A stretch of 18,187 nucleotides of DNA, from NCBI GenBank assembly GCA_947452525.1, contig CANGCW010000006.1, forward strand, positions 1-18,187. Reading direction: 5' to 3'. Position numbers and translations under genes: made by a program. This document shows, in pieces, positions 13,722-18,187 of this stretch (its first letter is position 1; every line of letters begins with the position of its first letter). The stretch comes from Actinomycetota bacterium. GTDB lineage: Bacteria > Actinomycetota > Actinomycetes > Nanopelagicales > Nanopelagicaceae. Below the pieces are notes generated by a model. It was not told where the DNA came from, did no database searches, and worked only from the letters and a program-made list of their open reading frames with translations.

Positions 13722-14276
13722 GTGAACGATATCTTCGACCATAGCGATCGCCCGGTACCGGCTGAGCGCTCAGAGTTAGCGGCCTCTCTTCAGAATACCG
13801 TCGGATATCGCGGCTCGACTGCGTGCGTCGCGGCAGGAATCACCTATCGCCAACTCGATTATTGGGCGAGAACAAACCTCGTTGAGCCAAGCATTCAGGG
13901 AGCGGCAGGTTCAGGTTCTCAACGCCTCTACAGCTTCAGAGATATCCTGGTTCTCAAAATCGTAAAGCGCCTACTTGATACGGGCGTATCGCTTCAAAAT
14001 ATTAGAACTGCAGTAGAGCACCTTCGTAGCAGGGGAGTCGAAGAACTCGAGAAGATGGTTCTCATGAGCGATGGCGCTTCAATCTTTGAATGCTCAAGCG
14101 CGGATGACATCATCGACCTCTTGCAGGGCGGACAGGGCGTATTTGGAATTGCCGTTAGTCGCGTCTGGAGCGAGGTTGAGGGTTCACTTCATACTCTTCA
14201 GGGGGAGACCCCTGATGGCGCAATTGTTGCCCCATCGGATGAGCTCTCTGAGCGTCGAAAGAGACGCGGAGCATAA
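13722..14276 (+). CDS. MerR-family transcriptional regulator
   Basis: A 184-residue MerR-type protein corresponding in position to Mycobacterium Rv1830. After a 30-residue disordered N-terminus, the winged helix-turn-helix runs from about 33 to 100: ACVAAGITYRQLDYWARTNLV, a GSGSQRLYSFRDILVLKIV wing and a VSLQNIRTAVEHLRSRG helix. The middle segment (110-160) includes FECSSADDIIDLLQGGQGVF, and the C-terminus is basic (SERRKRRG). No effector-binding residues are recognised. It has its own promoter and a GTG start at 13722 with only weak AAGAAGTGAG upstream. It directly precedes gcvP, so it could regulate glycine cleavage, but that is inference. Confidence 0.85.
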   Translation: MNDIFDHSDRPVPAERSELAASLQNTVGYRGSTACVAAGITYRQLDYWARTNLVEPSIQGAAGSGSQRLYSFRDILVLKIVKRLLDTGVSLQNIRTAVEHLRSRGVEELEKMVLMSDGASIFECSSADDIIDLLQGGQGVFGIAVSRVWSEVEGSLHTLQGETPDGAIVAPSDELSERRKRRGA

Positions 14277-14384
14277 GGTTCTCTCCTTCATTTAGCGCTT
14301 AAGTAGTGCGAGAATCACCCTCGGAACGCGTTTCTTTTCATCAGGGGAGTACCTTGATCGAAATACGACTCGAAAGAGGGAATT

Positions 14385-17252
14385 GTGACTGTTCGTACAC
14401 GATTTGAAGATCGCCATATTGGTCCAGACCATCAGCAGATTGACGAGATGCTCTCGGCTCTCGGCGAGAAGGACCTCGACACATTTATCAGTCGAGTTGT
14501 TCCGGCGAATATCTCTATGGGTAAGACACTTAAAGATCTTCTTCCTGCTGGAATTTCAGAAGAGGCTGCAATCGCAGAGATCCGTGGGTTGGCGCAGAAG
14601 AATCATGTGAAGAAGTCGTACATTGGCACCGGATATTACGGAACGATTATTCCACCCGTTGTTCTAAGAAATATTTTGGAGAATCCTGCTTGGTACACGG
14701 CTTACACGCCATATCAACCAGAGATTTCTCAAGGAAGACTTGAGGCAATCTTCGCCTTCCAAACAGTAATCTCAGATTTAACAGGACTCGACATTGCAAA
14801 TGCATCGATGCTTGATGAAGCAACGGCAGCTGCTGAGGCGATGACACTCGCTCGTCGCAACTGGTCTGGTTCTGATGAGGCTGCACTGCTCGTGGATGTG
14901 AATCTCCATCCTCACGTCAAGGCCGTGATTGCAACGCGCGCTAAGCCACTAAAAATCTCTCTTGTCGAGAGCGCAATCGATGAAGCATCCCTCGCTGCAA
15001 TTTCGACTCCAATATTTGGTGGAGTTCTTGCTCAAGTTTCTACATTTGGTGAAGTTCAGGATTTATCTGCGGCAATTTCGTTCTTGAAAAGCAACGAAGC
15101 CGTATCAATCATTGATTGCGACCTCTTAGCGCTAACTCTCTACAAATCAGCAGGAGAGTGGGGCGCTGATGTTGCTATCGGAAGTGCTCAGCGTTTCGGT
15201 GTCCCTATGGGATTTGGTGGTCCACACGCTGGATTTATGGCTGTTAGAAGTGGTCTGGAGCGATCAATGCCTGGTCGACTGGTCGGACAGAGCATCGATA
15301 TCCATGGCGCTCCAGCATTTCGTTTAGCGCTTCAAACGCGTGAACAGCATATTCGCAGAGATAAGGCGACATCGAACATCTGTACTGCGCAGGTTCTTCT
15401 CGCAGTTATCTCCGCCTTCTACGCAATGTGGCATGGAGCAGAAGGGTTAACTCTGATTGCGAATCGAGTTCGCAGTTATACCCATCGTATTCGTTCGGTC
15501 GCTCACTCTTCCGGCTTTGATGTAACGCAGGGAGAGGTCTTCGACACGTTTACTCTCAAGGGTGATTCGAAGAACATTTCAAATGTGCTCTCACGCGCAG
15601 CAAGTGCGAATATCAACCTTCGCCTTATCTCAAGTGAATCAGTCGGAATCTCTCTTGATGAAACCGTAACTGATGAGGATTTCGCAACTCTCGTCTCAGT
15701 TATCGGGGGAGAAGTACCTACTTCCGACATTGTTGCTGTCGCAGGAGTTCACGCACGAACGAGCACATTCCTCAGACATGAAATCTTCTCGAAGTTCCAC
15801 TCAGAGACATCAATGCTCCGTTACATCCGAGCGCTATCGGATCGTGATTTAGCTCTAGATCGTTCGATGATTCCACTCGGCTCATGCACCATGAAGTTGA
15901 ATGCAACATCCGAGATGATTCCTATTACCTGGCCCGAGTTTGCAACTCTCCATCCATTTGCACCACTAGAGCAGAGCGTCGGATATCGCGAGATGATTGA
16001 TGGACTCTCACAGATGTTAATTGCAATCACTGGTTACGATGCCGTGTCATTGCAACCTAACGCTGGATCACAGGGGGAGTTCGCAGGACTACTTGCGATT
16101 CGCAATTACCTCGATGCAAATGGCGGAAGCGATCGAGATATCTGCCTCATTCCATCAAGTGCTCACGGCACAAATGCTGCAAGTGCGGTTATGGCAGGAA
16201 TGCGCGTGGTCGTTGTTGCGTGTGACGATGAAGGAAATGTAAGTATCGATGATTTGAAGGCAAAGATTGCGGAGTATTCCTCAACACTTGCTGCCATCAT
16301 GGTGACTTATCCATCGACGCACGGCGTATTTGAAGAGGCAATCACCGAAATATGTGCTCTTGTGCATGATGCAGGTGGCCAGGTCTACGTTGATGGCGCA
16401 AACCTCAACGCACTTGTTGGCACCGCCCAGCCTGGGAAATTCGGCGCAGATGTCTCGCACCTCAATCTTCATAAGACTTTCTGCATTCCTCACGGTGGCG
16501 GGGGACCAGGAGTAGGTCCAGTAATCACCCGCGCACATCTTGCCCCGTATCTTCCAAATCATCCGCTCAATGATCTATGTGGTCCTGCAACAGGTCCTGG
16601 ACCTGTTAGTTCTGCTCCATATGGATCTGCGAGCATCCTGCCAATCTCATGGATGTATATCCGCATGATGGGTGGGGAAGGGTTGGCACACGCGACGCAG
16701 GTGGCGATCCTCTCTGCGAATTACCTTGCTCGAAAGCTTGAGGATTACTTCCCAGTGCTCTACAAGGGTGCAAATGGCTACATTGCACACGAATGCATTG
16801 TCGACATTCGCCCTTTGACTAAGGAAACCGGTGTGACCGTTGATGACATCGCAAAGCGACTTATGGATCATGGTTTCCATGCCCCAACAGTGAGCTTTCC
16901 GGTCTCAGGAACGCTCATGATTGAGCCAACCGAGTCCGAGGACTTGAATGAGTTGAACCGATTCATTCAGGCAATGGCGGAGATTCGTGCCGAGATTGCC
17001 GATGTCGCACAAGGCGAACTGACGATCGAGGAGTCACCACTTCGTCATGCGCCACATACCGCTGGTGACCTCGTCCGCACCGATTGGGATCGCAAGTACA
17101 CCCGCAACGTCGGAGCTTTTCCACGTGGAGAAGATGTTGAGATGGGCCATTTTGGAAAGTATTGGCCAACCGTGGGTCGTATCGATGGAGTGCATGGCGA
17201 TCGCAATCTGATCTGCTCATGTGTCTCGATCGAAGAGTTAGCGATTAACTAA
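14385..17252 (+). CDS. gcvP: Glycine dehydrogenase (decarboxylating), P protein
   Basis: The P protein decarboxylates glycine with pyridoxal phosphate and loads the aminomethyl group onto lipoylated GcvH. At 955 residues it is the full-length single-chain form, with both halves fused. The N-terminus has the typical RHIGP motif (ARTRFEDRHIGPD-like) and YGTIIPPVVLRNILENP. The C-terminal half has SMIPLGSCTMKLN, QPNAGSQGEF, SSAHGTNAASA, and the PLP-binding Lys697 in HLNLHKTFCIPHGGGGPG. The GTG at 14385 has AAGAGGG four bases upstream. The 108 bases before it contain no glycine-riboswitch core that I recognise and no convincing promoter. A strong terminator follows. Confidence 0.97.
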   Translation: MTVRTRFEDRHIGPDHQQIDEMLSALGEKDLDTFISRVVPANISMGKTLKDLLPAGISEEAAIAEIRGLAQKNHVKKSYIGTGYYGTIIPPVVLRNILENPAWYTAYTPYQPEISQGRLEAIFAFQTVISDLTGLDIANASMLDEATAAAEAMTLARRNWSGSDEAALLVDVNLHPHVKAVIATRAKPLKISLVESAIDEASLAAISTPIFGGVLAQVSTFGEVQDLSAAISFLKSNEAVSIIDCDLLALTLYKSAGEWGADVAIGSAQRFGVPMGFGGPHAGFMAVRSGLERSMPGRLVGQSIDIHGAPAFRLALQTREQHIRRDKATSNICTAQVLLAVISAFYAMWHGAEGLTLIANRVRSYTHRIRSVAHSSGFDVTQGEVFDTFTLKGDSKNISNVLSRAASANINLRLISSESVGISLDETVTDEDFATLVSVIGGEVPTSDIVAVAGVHARTSTFLRHEIFSKFHSETSMLRYIRALSDRDLALDRSMIPLGSCTMKLNATSEMIPITWPEFATLHPFAPLEQSVGYREMIDGLSQMLIAITGYDAVSLQPNAGSQGEFAGLLAIRNYLDANGGSDRDICLIPSSAHGTNAASAVMAGMRVVVVACDDEGNVSIDDLKAKIAEYSSTLAAIMVTYPSTHGVFEEAITEICALVHDAGGQVYVDGANLNALVGTAQPGKFGADVSHLNLHKTFCIPHGGGGPGVGPVITRAHLAPYLPNHPLNDLCGPATGPGPVSSAPYGSASILPISWMYIRMMGGEGLAHATQVAILSANYLARKLEDYFPVLYKGANGYIAHECIVDIRPLTKETGVTVDDIAKRLMDHGFHAPTVSFPVSGTLMIEPTESEDLNELNRFIQAMAEIRAEIADVAQGELTIEESPLRHAPHTAGDLVRTDWDRKYTRNVGAFPRGEDVEMGHFGKYWPTVGRIDGVHGDRNLICSCVSIEELAIN

Positions 17253-17267
17253 CCGTCACATCGTTAA

Positions 17268-17320
17268 GAGAGACCTCCTCCGCCTCCTGAAATGGGGAGG
17301 GCCGGAGGTTTCTCGTTTTC
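17268..17320 (+). terminator. Strong intrinsic terminator after gcvP
   Basis: GAGAGACCTCC (17268-17278) pairs with GGAGGTTTCTC (17304-17314), 11 bp with one wobble, and the inner CCTCC/GGGAGG extends the stem; CGTTTTC follows. It sits between converging genes and may also act on the minus strand, although its T-run in that direction is poorer. Confidence 0.8.
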
Positions 17321-17335
17321 GCCCTCTCTTTTCTT

Positions 17336-17363
17336 ACTTTACATAATGTACCTTATCGGGTAA
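17336..17363 (-). other. dif: Candidate dif site (XerC/XerD chromosome-dimer resolution site)
   Basis: Read on the minus strand, the 28 bases split as TTACCCGATAA (11), GGTACA (6) and TTATGTAAAGT (11). This matches the dif plan of 11-bp XerC arm, 6-bp centre and 11-bp XerD arm with inner ATAA...TTAT symmetry. From memory, the actinobacterial consensus is TTCGCCGATAA-(6)-TTATGTCAA; the XerD arm also nearly equals the TTATGTAAACT of Bacillus subtilis dif. The site lies in non-coding DNA between convergent gcvP and the mannosyltransferase gene, immediately against the latter's stop codon (17364-17366). Gene orientation switches here, as expected at the terminus. Confidence 0.82.
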
Positions 17364-18128
17364 CTAATTATGCATGAGAGAGCGCCTCACCGCAGAAATC
17401 CTGCGTTCAAACCCCCATTTTGTAATCTGACCGAGCGCTTCAATCGCTATCGCGCCATTCATCTTGGATGTTCCGAGGGTTCGGTCAATAAATGTAATCG
17501 GAACTTGAACTATCCGAGCTCGGATATCTGCTGAACGCATCACCATTTCAATCTGAAATCCATAGCCCTTGCTCTGGATCTGGCTCAAATCGACCTTCTC
17601 CAAGAGGTCTGAACTCAGTACACGATAGCCACCTGTTAGGTCCTTGTAGGGCAGCTTGAGGGCTTTTGAGGCATATTTCGTGCCCATCAAACTCAGTAAT
17701 TTTCTACGGAAGGGCCAATTTTCAACCCTGCCGCCGGGCATCCATCGGGTGCCGAGGATGAGGTCAGCCTCAGTGATTTTAGCCAACAGGCGATGGAGTT
17801 CTTCGGGTTGATGGCTGCCATCTGCATCCATCTCCACCACATGAGTAAAGCCATGGCTCTTACCCCATGCAAAACCGGCGATATAGGCCGGTCCAAGCCC
17901 GGCCTTTTCGGTTCGGTCGAGAATATCGACTTTTGGAAACTGTAATTCTTTGACTCGAGCAGATGTTCCATCAGGAGATGCATCATCGATGACAAGAACA
18001 TGAATCTCATTGACGTTCTTATTCTCATCAAGAATGGGCTGACGTACTGAGAGTACGCGCTTCAATATGGATTCAATATTTTCGATCTCATTGTAGGTCG
18101 GAATACAGATCAGAACTTTTGCTACCAC
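17364..18128 (-). CDS. ppm1: Polyprenol monophosphomannose synthase (GT2 family)
   Basis: A 254-residue GT-A fold glycosyltransferase of the dolichol-phosphate mannose synthase type. In actinobacteria this enzyme makes polyprenyl-phosphate mannose from GDP-mannose at the inner membrane, the donor for lipoglycan and protein mannosylation. Motifs: ICIPTYNEIENIE (7-19), VIDDASPDGT (46-55) with Asp48/Asp49, VVEMDADGSHQPEE with metal-binding Asp101/Asp103, LGTRWMPGG (125-133), LTGGYRVLS and GTSKMNGAIAIEAL. There is no added membrane domain, so it is the stand-alone catalytic type. The GTG at 18128 is the only in-frame start before an upstream stop. An AT-rich box containing TATAAT lies about 40 nt upstream. 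A sugar other than mannose cannot be excluded. Confidence 0.82.
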   Translation of the reverse strand: MVAKVLICIPTYNEIENIESILKRVLSVRQPILDENKNVNEIHVLVIDDASPDGTSARVKELQFPKVDILDRTEKAGLGPAYIAGFAWGKSHGFTHVVEMDADGSHQPEELHRLLAKITEADLILGTRWMPGGRVENWPFRRKLLSLMGTKYASKALKLPYKDLTGGYRVLSSDLLEKVDLSQIQSKGYGFQIEMVMRSADIRARIVQVPITFIDRTLGTSKMNGAIAIEALGQITKWGFERRISAVRRSLMHN

Positions 18129-18187
18129 TGAAGCGCACTCAACAATCTGTCGACATTTGCCCCTAGATTATATTTATCACGGAACGC
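18129..18187 (-). promoter_or_regulatory. Upstream region of the mannosyltransferase gene (window edge)
   Basis: On the minus strand this stretch contains GATAAATATAATCTAGGGG (18178-18160), with a TATAAT -10-like hexamer. The matching -35 would be at or beyond the window edge. No Shine-Dalgarno sequence is evident before the GTG. Confidence 0.35.

Noticed and set aside
14277..14384. Glycine riboswitch upstream of gcvP
   Set aside because: I could not find the conserved tandem aptamer core, and the 108-base gap is short for a tandem aptamer plus expression platform.
17294..17301. GGGGAGGG pointing toward dif, matching the E. coli FtsK-orienting KOPS pattern GGGNAGGG
   Set aside because: It is a single copy lying inside the terminator stem, which explains its composition. 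The actinobacterial KOPS sequence is not known to me.
1..18187. CRISPR array, insertion sequence, prophage, tRNA or rRNA
   Set aside because: No regularly spaced direct repeats, transposase or phage genes, or RNA-gene signatures were seen. xerD is a housekeeping recombinase here, not an integrase.

Overview
The window is a housekeeping segment of an actinobacterial (Actinomycetota) chromosome. The gene neighbourhood is the evidence: recN-pyrG-xerD, parA-scpA-scpB-rluB, aroH-tyrA-cmk/der, and pgsA-gcvH-garA-ftsR-DUF151-merR-gcvP are blocks whose order is known from Mycobacterium and Streptomyces. Base composition looks close to 50% GC by eye, spacing is tight, and several genes usually interleaved in relatives are absent. 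That suits a streamlined, moderate-GC actinobacterium such as a freshwater planktonic lineage; the lineage is an inference. I see no insertion sequence, prophage, CRISPR array, tRNA or rRNA.

Layout. 1-2994 (+): the 3' end of recN, CTP synthase pyrG, and xerD overlapping its end. 3057-4399 (-): parA and a small ribbon-helix-helix protein, divergent from the next block. 4459-6729 (+): condensin subunits scpA and scpB, then a 23S rRNA pseudouridine synthase. 6730-6971: an AT-rich island (about 28% GC) full of dyad symmetries. 6984-10473 (+): AroH-type chorismate mutase, prephenate dehydrogenase and a Cmk-Der fusion. 10514-17252 (+): a CDP-alcohol phosphatidyltransferase, gcvH, a GarA/OdhI-like FHA protein, an FtsR-like MerR regulator, a DUF151 protein, a second MerR regulator and glycine decarboxylase gcvP. 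A strong terminator follows, then a 28-bp sequence that reads as the chromosome-dimer resolution site dif (17336-17363), then a polyprenol-phosphate mannosyltransferase on the minus strand.

Three themes tie the window together. First, chromosome segregation: XerD, a ParA/RHH pair, ScpAB and a candidate dif site lie within 16 kb. Genes point toward dif from both sides, as expected at a replication terminus. Second, C1/nitrogen and division control: the glycine cleavage genes gcvH and gcvP flank garA and two MerR regulators. Third, promoter architecture: four genes lacking a well-placed Shine-Dalgarno sequence (parA, scpA, aroH, cmk-der) have TANNNT exactly 6 nt before the start codon, as expected for leaderless mRNAs. 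The most interesting items are the dif site, the interlocked parA/scpA promoters with the ParA-RHH pair, the AT-rich palindromic island, and a GarA homologue lacking one of its two adjacent phospho-threonines.
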